The notes beneath the pieces were generated by a model that had not been told where the DNA came from, searched no databases, and worked only from the letters and a program-made list of their open reading frames with translations. Positions 26,297 to 35,328 of a stretch of DNA of 64,000 bases are shown here, in pieces. The position numbers were made by a program, and so were the translations under genes. Within the stretch, counting starts at the first letter, position 1. Each line of letters begins with the position of its first letter. Source of the stretch: Marinobacter bohaiensis (GTDB lineage Bacteria > Pseudomonadota > Gammaproteobacteria > Pseudomonadales > Oleiphilaceae); the NCBI RefSeq assembly GCF_003258515.1, contig NZ_QGEH01000001.1, forward strand, positions 186,001 to 250,000, given 5' to 3'.

Positions 26297-27216
26297 GCGA
26301 CCCGGTCCGGGGCCTTGTCCGACTTGGCCCAGGCCAGGTCGCGGTTGGCCCGTTCCAGAAGGTCCTGGGGTGAGGCGTTCAGCGCCAGCGCGGTGCCGAC
26401 GCTGACGGTGTGATAGGCGGTCTCGCCCTCCAGGCTGGTCTTGTAGGCGAAATGGCTCGCCGCCGCCTCGATCTGGCGGGCCAGGATCCGCGCCAGCACC
26501 TCGCCGGTGTTGGGTAGCAGTACGGCAAACCGGTCGCCGGCATAGCGGCATACCAGGTCGGTCTGGCGGATGTTCATCACGATCAGCTGTGCCATGGCCT
26601 GCAGCAGCCGGTCGCCTTCCCGGGTGCCGAAGCGGCGGTTGAGGTCGTCGAAACGGTCGATGTCCACCATCAGCAGGCACACCGGCGTACCGGCTTCCCG
26701 TGCCCGGCCCAGCTCCTGACCCAACTGGCGGCGCAGGTAACCCACGCTGGCCAGTTGGGTCAGCCGGTCCACTTCCTTGTGCTCGCGAAAGTGGCGCTCG
26801 CGTTTGCGCAGCTGCTCGCTGATCACCAGTTGCTCCCGATGCCAGTGGAACAGCCCCAGGGTCAGCAGCGCCATGCCGATGGGCAAAGAGGCGGACTCCA
26901 GCCAGGTATCCCACCACTGGCCGGGGGGCATGCGGATGAATTCATCCAGCGCGTCCTGCCACATGGCGAGAAAGATGAAGGCGATGCCAGCGAACATCAG
27001 ATTGCTGACCCGGCCGGCGGGCCGGCTGCCCAGCACCATCACCAGCCAGGCCAGCACCATCAGCGCGCCGCCGCCCTCGCCGAACACGTCCAGCCACTGG
27101 ATCTCGGCCCAGGTCTTGGTGTCGCCCAGCGCCAGGCAGGCCACCAGCGACAGGTTGGCGACCAGGCCCAGGGCCACCAGTTTGGGACCGTGCAGTCGCA
27201 GGTTCCGGGGTGCCAT
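26293..27216 (-). CDS. Membrane GGDEF-domain protein with degenerate active site
   Basis: This 307-residue protein has about four transmembrane helices (residues 12-30, 47-64, 72-87, 109-124), a short helical linker and a GGDEF domain (about 148-300). The active-site motif is AGDRF (226-230) in place of GGDEF, so the acidic fourth residue is Arg and synthesis of c-di-GMP is unlikely. The inhibitory-site motif RxxD is intact as RQTD (217-220), at the canonical 5-residue spacing, so it may bind c-di-GMP as a receptor. AGGAG lies 7 bases before the ATG, and a strong Pho box lies 57 bp upstream. Confidence 0.88.
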   Translation of the reverse strand: MAPRNLRLHGPKLVALGLVANLSLVACLALGDTKTWAEIQWLDVFGEGGGALMVLAWLVMVLGSRPAGRVSNLMFAGIAFIFLAMWQDALDEFIRMPPGQWWDTWLESASLPIGMALLTLGLFHWHREQLVISEQLRKRERHFREHKEVDRLTQLASVGYLRRQLGQELGRAREAGTPVCLLMVDIDRFDDLNRRFGTREGDRLLQAMAQLIVMNIRQTDLVCRYAGDRFAVLLPNTGEVLARILARQIEAAASHFAYKTSLEGETAYHTVSVGTALALNASPQDLLERANRDLAWAKSDKAPDRVA

Positions 27217-27272
27217 CGCAATCTCCTGAAGGGGTCATGATGTTTGTGTAGTCCTGTCTGTATCAGGGGCGG

Positions 27273-27290
27273 ATGACAGGTCCGTGACAG
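27273..27290 (-). promoter_or_regulatory. Pho box upstream of the GGDEF-araC operon
   Basis: On the minus strand, CTGTCACGGACCTGTCAT is a near-perfect double PhoB half-site (13 of 14 half-site positions). It is 57 bp upstream of the GGDEF start. Eight bases beyond it is GATACA, a weak -10. It is back to back with the plus-strand Pho box at 27490. Confidence 0.82.
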
Positions 27291-27489
27291 GGCAGGGGGT
27301 CAATTTGGCTCACTCTTCCGAGGGGCAGACGGGGAAATTTTCGTATCCGATCGGGCGGCGGAGCGGGGCACGGGCCCGCCAATACAGGGGACGCATGGCC
27401 GGGCGGGACCTCGGTGAGGCGGTCAAAAAAGCTCACCGGCAGCCTGAGTCGCCTCTTAACTTGCTGATTTTTAGGCCTTGTTCAAAAAG

Positions 27490-27507
27490 CTGTCACGGTT
27501 CTGACAT
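27490..27507 (+). promoter_or_regulatory. Pho box upstream of the TonB receptor-phytase operon
   Basis: CTGTCACGGTTCTGACAT has two PhoB half-sites with the 4-bp spacer (12 of 14 half-site positions), 90 bp before the TonB-dependent receptor start at 27597. A weak -10 (TAGCGT or CCTAGC) follows 8-10 bases downstream. The phosphorus-scavenging functions encoded downstream support a genuine site. Confidence 0.82.
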
Positions 27508-27596
27508 CTGTCCTGCCTAGCGTTGCCGACAGCTCCAACGCCGATGGCCGGATGCGCCGGCCCGTTCAGACACCGAAACGCAAGGACAACCTGATC

Positions 27597-30134
27597 ATGA
27601 CTTCCCCTTCTGTGACAGCCCGTCCCGCGACTGTTGCGTCATGCCGGCGTGCCCGCCTGTGGCTGGCGGTCGTGGCCTGCAGCCTGCCGCTGACAGCGCC
27701 GGCCCAGACCATGGCGTCCGACGACGCCACCAGGTCCGGTGGTCAATCCAGCAGTGACCAATCCAGCAGTGAGCAATCCAGCGCCGCGAGTGATACCACC
27801 GCCCTGGAAACCATCACGGTGGTGGGCCAGGCCGCACGCATCCGCTCCGCCCTCAACCAGCAGCGCGAGGCGGAGAACCTGGAAACCGTGGTCAACTCCG
27901 ACGCCATCAACGCCCTGCCGGACAAGAACGTGTCCGAATCCCTGCAGCGCCTGCCCGGCCTGTCGGTGGAGCGGGATCAGGGGGAAGGGCGCTTCGTGCG
28001 GGTGCGCGGCACCAGTGCCGACCTCAACACGGTGACCGTCAACGGCACCCAGCTGCCGGCGCCGGAAGCCGACCGTCGTGCGGTGGCGCTGGATGTGCTG
28101 CCATCCGACCTGCTGTCCTCGCTGGTGGTCACCAAGGCTCTGACGCCGGACATGGACGCCAATTCCATCGGCGGCAACATCGAGCTCAAGAGCGTCTCCG
28201 CACTGGACAAGGACCGTCCCTTTTTCAAGGCCAGCGTGGAAGGCAGCTATAACGAGCTGACCGACCAGACCAGCCCCGGCGGCTCGGTGTCCGGCGGTCG
28301 CACCTTCGACTTCGACAACGGCCAGCGCCTGGGCGTGGCGGGGGCGCTGAGCTGGGAGAAACGCAAGTTCGGCTCCGAGAATGTGGAAACCGGCGGGGCC
28401 TGGGATTTCGACGAGGATCCGGCGACGCTGGAGGAACTGGAACAGCGGGACTACAACATCACCCGCGAGCGTCTGGGCGCGGCGCTGAACCTCGATTACG
28501 AACTCGATCCCGACAACCGGGTGTACCTCCACACCCTCTACAGCCGCTATTCCGACACCGAGGAGCGGTGGGCCCACATTGTCGAGTTCGACGAGCCGCA
28601 GACGCCGGGCGAATCCGGCGACGCCGAGGCGGCGCGCGAACTGAAATCCCGCGAGGAGACCCAGGAGATCCTGTCCGCCACCCTGGGCGCCGAGCACCAC
28701 CTGCGCGACTGGACCATCGAGTACAGCGCCAGTGCCAGCGAAGCGTCGGAAGAGAACCCGGATGAGATCAACGCCACCTTTGCCGGCAACGACACCTTCA
28801 GCGGCGTGGGTTACACCGGTACGGTCTCGCCCGACATTAGCGCGCCGGCGTCTTTCTACGCGGCGGATGCCTACACCCTGGACGAGGTCGAGCAGACCGA
28901 ATCCGACGCCACCGACCGCCAGAACAGCGCCCGGTTCGACATCACCCGCCACCTGTCGATCGACAACAACCCGGCGCGGATCAAGTTCGGCGCCAAGGCC
29001 AGCCGGCGCAAAAAGGAAAACGACGAGAACGTCTGGGTCTATGAGGATCTCGATGACGCGAACGCCAACACCGGCGCCAGCGCCCTGCGCTCGATGATCG
29101 CCGCGCAGGGGCAAGCCGGCAACGAAGACGAGGAAGGTTCACGGGTCAACGACTATCGCATCGACGAGGACATCAACGCCGGCTACCTCATGGGCAGCAT
29201 CAACATCCGCGGCCTCAACATCCTGACCGGCGCCCGCTACGAGCACACCGACACCGAAGCCCGCGGCACCCGGCTGGAAGACGGCACCTTCAGCGACCGC
29301 CGCGTGGAGAACAGCTACGGCAACCTGCTGGGCTACTTCCACACCCGCTACGAGCTGACCGACAGCACCCAGGTCCGCGCCGCCTTCACCCAGTCCATTG
29401 CCCGGCCCACGTTCGAGCAGCTCTCGCCGGCCTATGTGATCGACGGCGACGAGGCCGAGTTCGGCAACCCCGACCTGGACCCGATGGAGTCGAACAACAT
29501 CGACCTGGGCATCGAGCACTACTTCGGCCCGGACAGCGCCGTGTCCGCCTACATCTTCTACAAGGACATCCAGAACTTCGTCTACACCCGCGACCTGGCC
29601 GGTACCGGCGACTTCGCCGCCTTCGACGAAGCGATCACCTACCGCAACGGCGAGGACGCCACGCTGCGCGGCCTGGAAGTGGCCATCAACCACAAGTTCA
29701 GCCGCCTGCCCGCGCCCTGGAACGGCCTGCTGATCGGTGCCAACGCCGCCTGGACCCGGTCCGATGCGACCATCGACACCCGTTCCGGTGAGCGTGATAT
29801 CTCCCTGCCAGGCCAGTCCGACACCACCGGCAACCTGACCCTGGGCTACGAGGACGACCGCCTCAGCCTGCGCCTGGCGGGCAACTACAAGTCCGACTAC
29901 CTGATGGAAGTCAGTGACCCGGACGACGCCCGCTACGACGTCTACCAGGACGACCAGTTCCAGCTCGATTTCAGCGCCGGCTACTTCGTGACCGAGAACC
30001 TGCAGGTGCAGTTCGACGCGGTGAACATCACCGACGAGCCGTACTACACCTACGCCGGCAGCTCGGACTACAACGCCCAGTACGAAACCTACGGCCGCAC
30101 CTACCGGCTGGGACTGACCTACACCAATTTCTGA
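27597..30134 (+). CDS. TonB-dependent outer-membrane receptor (phytase-linked)
   Basis: This 845-residue receptor has a signal peptide, a Ser/Gln-rich low-complexity stretch (about 45-65), a TonB-box-like segment (ETITVVG), a plug domain (about 75-215, with LPDKNVSESLQRLPGLSVERDQGEG typical of the Xanthomonas/Caulobacter-type receptors) and a 22-strand barrel ending in a terminal Phe (YRLGLTYTNF). It opens an operon with a phytase, a TonB2-type energizer and PhoX behind a Pho box, so the likely cargo is phytate, its inositol-phosphate products or another organophosphate. ATG at 27597 gives the signal peptide; AAGGA precedes it. Confidence 0.9.
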   Translation: MTSPSVTARPATVASCRRARLWLAVVACSLPLTAPAQTMASDDATRSGGQSSSDQSSSEQSSAASDTTALETITVVGQAARIRSALNQQREAENLETVVNSDAINALPDKNVSESLQRLPGLSVERDQGEGRFVRVRGTSADLNTVTVNGTQLPAPEADRRAVALDVLPSDLLSSLVVTKALTPDMDANSIGGNIELKSVSALDKDRPFFKASVEGSYNELTDQTSPGGSVSGGRTFDFDNGQRLGVAGALSWEKRKFGSENVETGGAWDFDEDPATLEELEQRDYNITRERLGAALNLDYELDPDNRVYLHTLYSRYSDTEERWAHIVEFDEPQTPGESGDAEAARELKSREETQEILSATLGAEHHLRDWTIEYSASASEASEENPDEINATFAGNDTFSGVGYTGTVSPDISAPASFYAADAYTLDEVEQTESDATDRQNSARFDITRHLSIDNNPARIKFGAKASRRKKENDENVWVYEDLDDANANTGASALRSMIAAQGQAGNEDEEGSRVNDYRIDEDINAGYLMGSINIRGLNILTGARYEHTDTEARGTRLEDGTFSDRRVENSYGNLLGYFHTRYELTDSTQVRAAFTQSIARPTFEQLSPAYVIDGDEAEFGNPDLDPMESNNIDLGIEHYFGPDSAVSAYIFYKDIQNFVYTRDLAGTGDFAAFDEAITYRNGEDATLRGLEVAINHKFSRLPAPWNGLLIGANAAWTRSDATIDTRSGERDISLPGQSDTTGNLTLGYEDDRLSLRLAGNYKSDYLMEVSDPDDARYDVYQDDQFQLDFSAGYFVTENLQVQFDAVNITDEPYYTYAGSSDYNAQYETYGRTYRLGLTYTNF

Positions 30135-30211
30135 TCCCGATCCCGGGGAGCCGCGTTCCGGCGCGGTTCCTCGCGGGGCCGGGCGATCGTTTCACGCACA
30201 CAGGCAACAAC

Positions 30212-32134
30212 ATGATCAACAACCGAAAAGCACAGCTGGCCGGCCTGGCGTCCTCGCTGCTCGCCGTCACGCTGCTTGCAGGATGCGAAAGCCAAACCCG
30301 CCAGGATACGTCCACCCGCGCCGACACCGTGGAGAACGTGGCCTGGCAGACCCGCGACCTGGCCGGCGAATGGGCCTACCCGCTGGATTCGGAGCGCTGG
30401 CTGAGCGTGGGCGAGGCCAGCGGCATCCGCCTTAGCGACGGCGCCGACACGCTGGATCACCACCCTGTGGCGGCGGAGTACCTGGACCAGCGCGGCGGGC
30501 TGTTCGTCAGCTTCGACAGCGCGAACGGCCGGCTGCTGTTCTATCGCGTGGACGACGCGGCCTTGTCGTTCCAGCCGGTCACCCAGCCAGCCCCGATCAA
30601 CGATCCCGTGGAGGGCCTGTGCCTGTATCGGGACGCGGACCAGGACCTTTACCTGTTCGTCCTGAGTGAGCTGCACCGGGCCGACCAGTACCGGGTTCGT
30701 GAGGATGGCCCGGAGCTGTCCCTGCAACCGGTGCGCAGTCTGCCGATTCCGCCGGAGTCGGCGGGCTGCGCGGTGGACGATCGTTCGGGCAGGTTCTACG
30801 TGGCCGAAGCCGGCGTCGGCGTCTGGGGCTATGACGCCGATCCCGAAGCGGCCATCGAACGCACACCGGTGGCCATGGCAACGCCGTTCGGCGTTCTGGC
30901 GGGCGGACCGGTGGCGCTGTCCGCGGCCCCGGGGCGCCTGTTGGTGCTCGCCGGTGACCGTCTGCAGCTACGTACGGGCGATACCCGCGACATCGCCCTC
31001 GATGGTGCCGAAGCGCCGGAGACCCTGAGCGTGCGTTGGTCGCACGACCGCGCGCAGGTTGCCATTCTCGACGACAGCACCGGTTTCTACCGGAGCGCGG
31101 AGCTGGCCGCCCCGACGCCGTCGGCCGAGCCCGTCGAACGCCTGCCGGCGGTGGCGCCGCTGGTGGAGACCGCGCCCGTACCCAACGCCGGGGACGCGGC
31201 CGACGATCCGGCGGTCTGGGTCAACGCTTCGGACCCCGGCGCCAGCCGCGTGCTGGGCACCAATAAGCGCCAGGGTTTGCACGTCTACGACCTGAACGGG
31301 CGCGAACGGCAATCCCTGCCGGTGGGTCGCGTGAACAACGTGGACGTGCGCTACGGCGTCGACTACCGCGGCCAGGTTGCCGACGTGGCGGTCGCCAGCA
31401 ACCGCACCCGCAACAGCCTGAGCCTGTTCGCCATCGAGCGGGACAGTGGCACCGTGGTTCCCGTGGTGGAGCTGGCCACCGACCTGCCGGAAATATACGG
31501 CCTGTGCCTCTACCAGCCGGGGCCGGACCGGCTCTACGCCTTTGCCAACGACAAGTCCGGCCGCTACGTCCAGTACCGTCTGGACCTGACCGAAGACCAC
31601 TGGGGCGGCGAGGCGGTGCGTGAATTCAGCCTCGACAGCCAGCCGGAAGGCTGCGTCGCCGACGACGACCGGCAACGCCTGTTTGTGGGCGAAGAGGGCT
31701 ACGGGATCTGGGTGCTGGACGCCGAGCCGGATGGCGACGACCGCCTGACCCTGGTGGATGCGGTGGGCGAGCGCCTGCACGACGACGTGGAGGGCCTGTC
31801 GCTCTACGCCGGCGATTACCTGGTGGCTTCCAGCCAGGGCAACAACAGCTACGTGGTCTACGACGCCAAACCGCCGTTTGCGCCGGTGGGCGTATTCCGT
31901 ATCGGCGCCAACCACGGCGCCATGATCGACGGCGCCTCGGAGACCGATGGCCTCACCGTGGTGGCCAGCGACCTGGGCGGCCCCTGGAGTGACGGCCTGC
32001 TGGTGGTGCAGGACGGTCGCAACGTGCTGCCCGCCGACACCCAGAACTTCAAGCTGGTGCCCTGGCGCGCGGTGCGCGACACCCTGGGCCTGCCCGCTCA
32101 TGACGGCCCGGCGTTGCCCGGACAAGGAGGCTAG
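30212..32134 (+). CDS. Beta-propeller phytase lipoprotein with tandem propeller domains
   Basis: This 640-residue protein has a lipoprotein signal with LLAGC (Cys25). The C-terminal half (about 320-635) has the 3-phytase (BPP) hallmarks DDPAVWVNASDP, DLPEIYGLCLYQ, GLTVVASD and many acidic Ca2+-binding loops, and should release phosphate from inositol hexakisphosphate. The N-terminal half (about 35-310) looks like a second, degenerate propeller lacking DDPAVW but keeping VEGLCLY; such tandem phytases are known. It starts 77 bases after the receptor and ends 3 bases before the DUF3450 gene. Confidence 0.9.
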   Translation: MINNRKAQLAGLASSLLAVTLLAGCESQTRQDTSTRADTVENVAWQTRDLAGEWAYPLDSERWLSVGEASGIRLSDGADTLDHHPVAAEYLDQRGGLFVSFDSANGRLLFYRVDDAALSFQPVTQPAPINDPVEGLCLYRDADQDLYLFVLSELHRADQYRVREDGPELSLQPVRSLPIPPESAGCAVDDRSGRFYVAEAGVGVWGYDADPEAAIERTPVAMATPFGVLAGGPVALSAAPGRLLVLAGDRLQLRTGDTRDIALDGAEAPETLSVRWSHDRAQVAILDDSTGFYRSAELAAPTPSAEPVERLPAVAPLVETAPVPNAGDAADDPAVWVNASDPGASRVLGTNKRQGLHVYDLNGRERQSLPVGRVNNVDVRYGVDYRGQVADVAVASNRTRNSLSLFAIERDSGTVVPVVELATDLPEIYGLCLYQPGPDRLYAFANDKSGRYVQYRLDLTEDHWGGEAVREFSLDSQPEGCVADDDRQRLFVGEEGYGIWVLDAEPDGDDRLTLVDAVGERLHDDVEGLSLYAGDYLVASSQGNNSYVVYDAKPPFAPVGVFRIGANHGAMIDGASETDGLTVVASDLGGPWSDGLLVVQDGRNVLPADTQNFKLVPWRAVRDTLGLPAHDGPALPGQGG

Positions 32135-32137
32135 CCT

Positions 32138-32920
32138 GTGAACATTGGCCCATCCCACCCCATAACCCTCCGGCTGGTTACCGCCCTGCTGGTGCTGGGC
32201 AGCGCCGGTGCGCCGGCGGCCGACCTGGCGGATGTCGACCGCCAGGCCCAGGCCCGGGTGCAACAGAACCAGACCGCCGAACGCCAGGTGACCGAGGTCG
32301 CCGGCCAGACCCGCTCGATGGAGCTGGAATACCGCCAGTTGCTGGCGGAGCTGGACCAGGTGCAGCAGTACAACACGCTGCTGCAGACCCAGGTGGACAG
32401 CCAGAGCGCCGAGCTGGCCGACATCCAGGCGTCCATCGAATCCTCCGCCGGCCTGGAAAAGCGCCTGCTGCCGCTGGTGACGGACATGATTGATGGCCTG
32501 GACCGCTTCGTCGGTCTGGACCGGCCGTTCCTGCTGGATGAACGCAAGGCGCGCGTCGACGCCCTGCGCGCCAGCCTGGAAGACCCGGACGATGCCCTGG
32601 CCGCGACCCTGCGCAAGGTGTTCGCCGCCTACGATGCCGAAGCCGACTACGGCCGCACCCTGGAAACCTACCGCGACCGCATTGCCCTGGACGGCGGCGA
32701 ACGGGAGGTGGACATCCTGCGCTTCGGCCGGGTGGCGCTGCTGTATAGAAGCCTTGACCACCAGGCTCTCGGCGCCTGGAATCCGGACAGCGCACAGTGG
32801 CAGCCGCTGGACGCCGGCGTCTGGGACCGACGCTTCGAAAACGCCCTGCGCGTGGCCCGCAAACAGACCGCGCCGGACCTGCTGGCCATGCCGGTGTTCA
32901 ACATCGAGGAGGGCGAGTGA
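32138..32920 (+). CDS. DUF3450 periplasmic coiled-coil protein
   Basis: This 260-residue protein has a signal peptide (to about residue 28) and a long coiled coil (about 30-110) followed by a DUF3450 globular end. Proteins of this family are encoded first in TtpC-type TonB2 clusters. GTG start at 32138 is chosen for the AAGGAGG 8 bases upstream and its 3-base spacing from the phytase stop. Its stop overlaps the TtpC start (TGATG). Confidence 0.88.
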   Translation: MNIGPSHPITLRLVTALLVLGSAGAPAADLADVDRQAQARVQQNQTAERQVTEVAGQTRSMELEYRQLLAELDQVQQYNTLLQTQVDSQSAELADIQASIESSAGLEKRLLPLVTDMIDGLDRFVGLDRPFLLDERKARVDALRASLEDPDDALAATLRKVFAAYDAEADYGRTLETYRDRIALDGGEREVDILRFGRVALLYRSLDHQALGAWNPDSAQWQPLDAGVWDRRFENALRVARKQTAPDLLAMPVFNIEEGE

Positions 32921-34347
32921 TGAAAACCCTGTCCCGCATTCTGATCTGCGCCTGCCTTCTGGGCGCCGGTTCCACGGCGCTGGCGCAGGAGGACGCCCTG
33001 TCCCTGGACGGGTTGCTGGACTCCATCCAGCAGGCCTCCCGGGAAGACAGCCGCCTCAACCAGCAGCGGCTGGCGCGCTTCCGGGCCGAGCAGTCGGACC
33101 AGGCGGCGCAGCTGGAGGCGTTGCGGGCCGAGCTGCAACAGGCTCGGGCGCGCAGTGAGTCGCTGGAGCAGGCGTTCGAGGACAACGCCACCGATCTGCA
33201 GAGCCAGCGCGCTGAACTGAAACAGACCCTGGGCGACCTGCAGGAGCTGTTCGGCGTGCTGGGCCAGGCGGCCAGCCAGGCCCGTGCCCGGTTCCAGGAT
33301 TCCCCGAGCCAGGTGCAGTTCCCGGAACGGACCGACTTCCTGGCGACCTTCTCGCAGCAGCTGGAGAACACCAACCGTCTGCCGGCCCTGGCGGACATCC
33401 GCCGGCTCTGGTTCGAGATCCAGCGGGGTATCGTCGAGTCCGGCCGGGTGGTGCGCTTCGAGGCGCCGGTGGTGGGCCTGGACGGCGCGACCGAGGACAG
33501 GACCGTGGTCCGCGCCGGCCCCTTCAACGTGTTTGCCGACGGCCACTACATCCAGTATTCCCCGGCCACCGGTCAGCTCAACGCCCTGGCGCGCCAGCCG
33601 GGCAGCGGGTACGCCACGCTGGCGGCGGATGCCAGGCCGGATGGCGAGCCTGTGGTCGCCGCGCTGGATCCGGCCCGCGGCCAGCTGCTGGACATGCTGT
33701 TGCAGTCGCCCAGTGTGACCGAGCGGATCGGGCAGGGGGGCGTTGTCGGTTACATCATCCTGGGGCTGGGCGCACTGGCGCTGCTGGTGGCTCTGGAGCG
33801 GCTGCTGGTGTTGGGTGTGATGGGCGCGAAGGTCGCGCGCCAGGCGCGCCACCCGACTGCGCCGGGCAACAATCCCCTGGGCCGTATCCTGCAGGCGGCG
33901 CAGCGCTACCGCCACCGCTCGCCGGAGGTGCTGGAAACCGCCATGGGCGAGGCCATGCTGCGGGAACGGCCGCGCATCCAGCGCGGGCTGGGCTTTATCA
34001 AGATCATCGCCGCCGTGGCGCCGTTGCTGGGCCTGCTGGGAACCGTGGTGGGCATGATCCTCACCTTCCAGTCGATCACCCTGTTCGGCAACAGCGATCC
34101 CAAGATGATGGCCGGCGGTATTTCCCAGGCGCTGGTGACCACCGTGCTGGGGCTGGCGGTGGCGATCCCGGTCCTGCTGCTGCATACCCTGGTGGCGGCG
34201 CGCTCGCGCTCGGTCTGGCAGGTGCTGGAGGAACAGGCGGCGGGGCTGATCGCCGAGCAGCTGCTGCCGGCGGCCGACGCGGCACCGACCGGCCCGGCGC
34301 GCCGCCCGCATCCGGCCAGGCCGGCGACCGAGCCGCAGGAGGGATGA
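32920..34347 (+). CDS. ttpC: TtpC-like large ExbB/TolQ-family protein
   Basis: This 475-residue protein has a signal peptide (about 1-23), a periplasmic coiled-coil extension (about 35-120) and globular part, then a MotA/TolQ/ExbB proton-channel domain (about 275-440, with IIAAVAPLLGLLGTVVGMILTFQ). This is the architecture of Vibrio TtpC, an accessory component required by TonB2 systems. It overlaps both neighbours by a few bases, so the whole cluster is coupled. Confidence 0.9.
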   Translation: MKTLSRILICACLLGAGSTALAQEDALSLDGLLDSIQQASREDSRLNQQRLARFRAEQSDQAAQLEALRAELQQARARSESLEQAFEDNATDLQSQRAELKQTLGDLQELFGVLGQAASQARARFQDSPSQVQFPERTDFLATFSQQLENTNRLPALADIRRLWFEIQRGIVESGRVVRFEAPVVGLDGATEDRTVVRAGPFNVFADGHYIQYSPATGQLNALARQPGSGYATLAADARPDGEPVVAALDPARGQLLDMLLQSPSVTERIGQGGVVGYIILGLGALALLVALERLLVLGVMGAKVARQARHPTAPGNNPLGRILQAAQRYRHRSPEVLETAMGEAMLRERPRIQRGLGFIKIIAAVAPLLGLLGTVVGMILTFQSITLFGNSDPKMMAGGISQALVTTVLGLAVAIPVLLLHTLVAARSRSVWQVLEEQAAGLIAEQLLPAADAAPTGPARRPHPARPATEPQEG

Positions 34348-34919
34348 TGCCTGACCTGTCTTCCGCGCTGATCCAGCCGCTGGCGGCCTTTCTCAACCAG
34401 GGCGGGCCGGTGATGTGGGTGATCGCCCTGGTGACCGTGCTGCTCTGGGCGCTGATCCTGGAGCGGGCAATCTACCTGCTCTGCCCCCATCGCCGCTTCG
34501 AGCGCCAGGTGCTGCAACTCTGGACCAGCCTGCCGGCGGCGGACGCCTGGGGCAGGGACCGCCTGCGGGCGAGGCTGGTGTCGATCGTCGACCAGCGCCT
34601 GCAGCGCGGTATCCCGATGATTCGCTCGCTGGTGGCGGTCTGCCCGCTGCTGGGCTTGCTGGGGACGGTCACCGGCATGCTCGTGGTGTTCGACGTGCTG
34701 GCGTTCACCGGCACCGGCAACGCCCGCGCCATGGCCGACGGTGTATCCCGGGCCACCCTGCCGACCCTGGCGGGGATGGCCGTCAGCCTGACCGGGCTGA
34801 TCACCGTGTTGATGCTGCAGCGGCAGATTCGTGTACGGCGCCAGCGCCTGGACCGGCGACTGGCCGCCGGCGATTTGCCCCCAGTCCATGCCGCCCCGGA
34901 GGGCGTTGCCCATGCGTAG
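34344..34919 (+). CDS. exbB: ExbB-family biopolymer transporter (TonB2 system)
   Basis: This 191-residue inner-membrane protein has three hydrophobic segments and the ExbB core SLVAVCPLLGLLGTVTGMLVVFDVLAFTGTGNARAM split across helices two and three. It forms the proton-driven motor with ExbD and TonB. Two adjacent ATG codons (34344, 34347) overlap the upstream stop. It overlaps exbD by 8 bases. Confidence 0.92.
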   Translation: MMPDLSSALIQPLAAFLNQGGPVMWVIALVTVLLWALILERAIYLLCPHRRFERQVLQLWTSLPAADAWGRDRLRARLVSIVDQRLQRGIPMIRSLVAVCPLLGLLGTVTGMLVVFDVLAFTGTGNARAMADGVSRATLPTLAGMAVSLTGLITVLMLQRQIRVRRQRLDRRLAAGDLPPVHAAPEGVAHA

Positions 34920-35328
34920 ATTTGCCTGGAACGAAGCCGAGGACAGCGCCGATACCGGCATCGACGTCACCCCCATGCTGGATGTGGTGTTCATCCTGCT
35001 GATTTTTTTCCTGGTCACCGCCTCGTTCGTGCGCGAGACCGGCATCGAGGTGAACCGGCCCGAGGCCACCACCGCCGAGTCCCGCGAGGACGCCGCCATT
35101 CTGGTGGCTATCGACGCCAGCAACCGCATCTGGATCGACCAGCGCCAGGTGGACCCCGCCGCACTGACCGCCAACGTGTCGCGGCTGCACGCCGAGAACC
35201 CGCGTGGCACCGTCGTGATCCAGTCCGACGCCGCTGCCACCACGGACGCCCTGGTCCGCGTGATGGACGCCACCCGCCGGGCCGGTGTGAGCGATATCGC
35301 CCTGGCCACCCAGGGGAGTGGGCAATGA
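34912..35328 (+). CDS. exbD: ExbD-family biopolymer transporter (TonB2 system)
   Basis: This 138-residue protein has one transmembrane helix near residues 15-38 containing the essential Asp (DVTPMLDVVFILLIFFLVTASF region, in two parts) and a periplasmic C-terminal domain. It converts proton flow into motion of TonB. Start at 34912 overlaps the exbB stop; its own stop overlaps tonB (ATGA). Confidence 0.93.
   Translation: MRRFAWNEAEDSADTGIDVTPMLDVVFILLIFFLVTASFVRETGIEVNRPEATTAESREDAAILVAIDASNRIWIDQRQVDPAALTANVSRLHAENPRGTVVIQSDAAATTDALVRVMDATRRAGVSDIALATQGSGQ

Larger units (their letters stand above)
27217..27596. other. Divergent intergenic region with two Pho boxes
   Basis: The 380-bp region between the GGDEF gene (minus) and the TonB-dependent receptor (plus) carries one Pho box per direction (27273-27290 and 27490-27507), 199 bp apart between their facing edges. 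I see no other strong element and no convincing gene. Confidence 0.7.
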
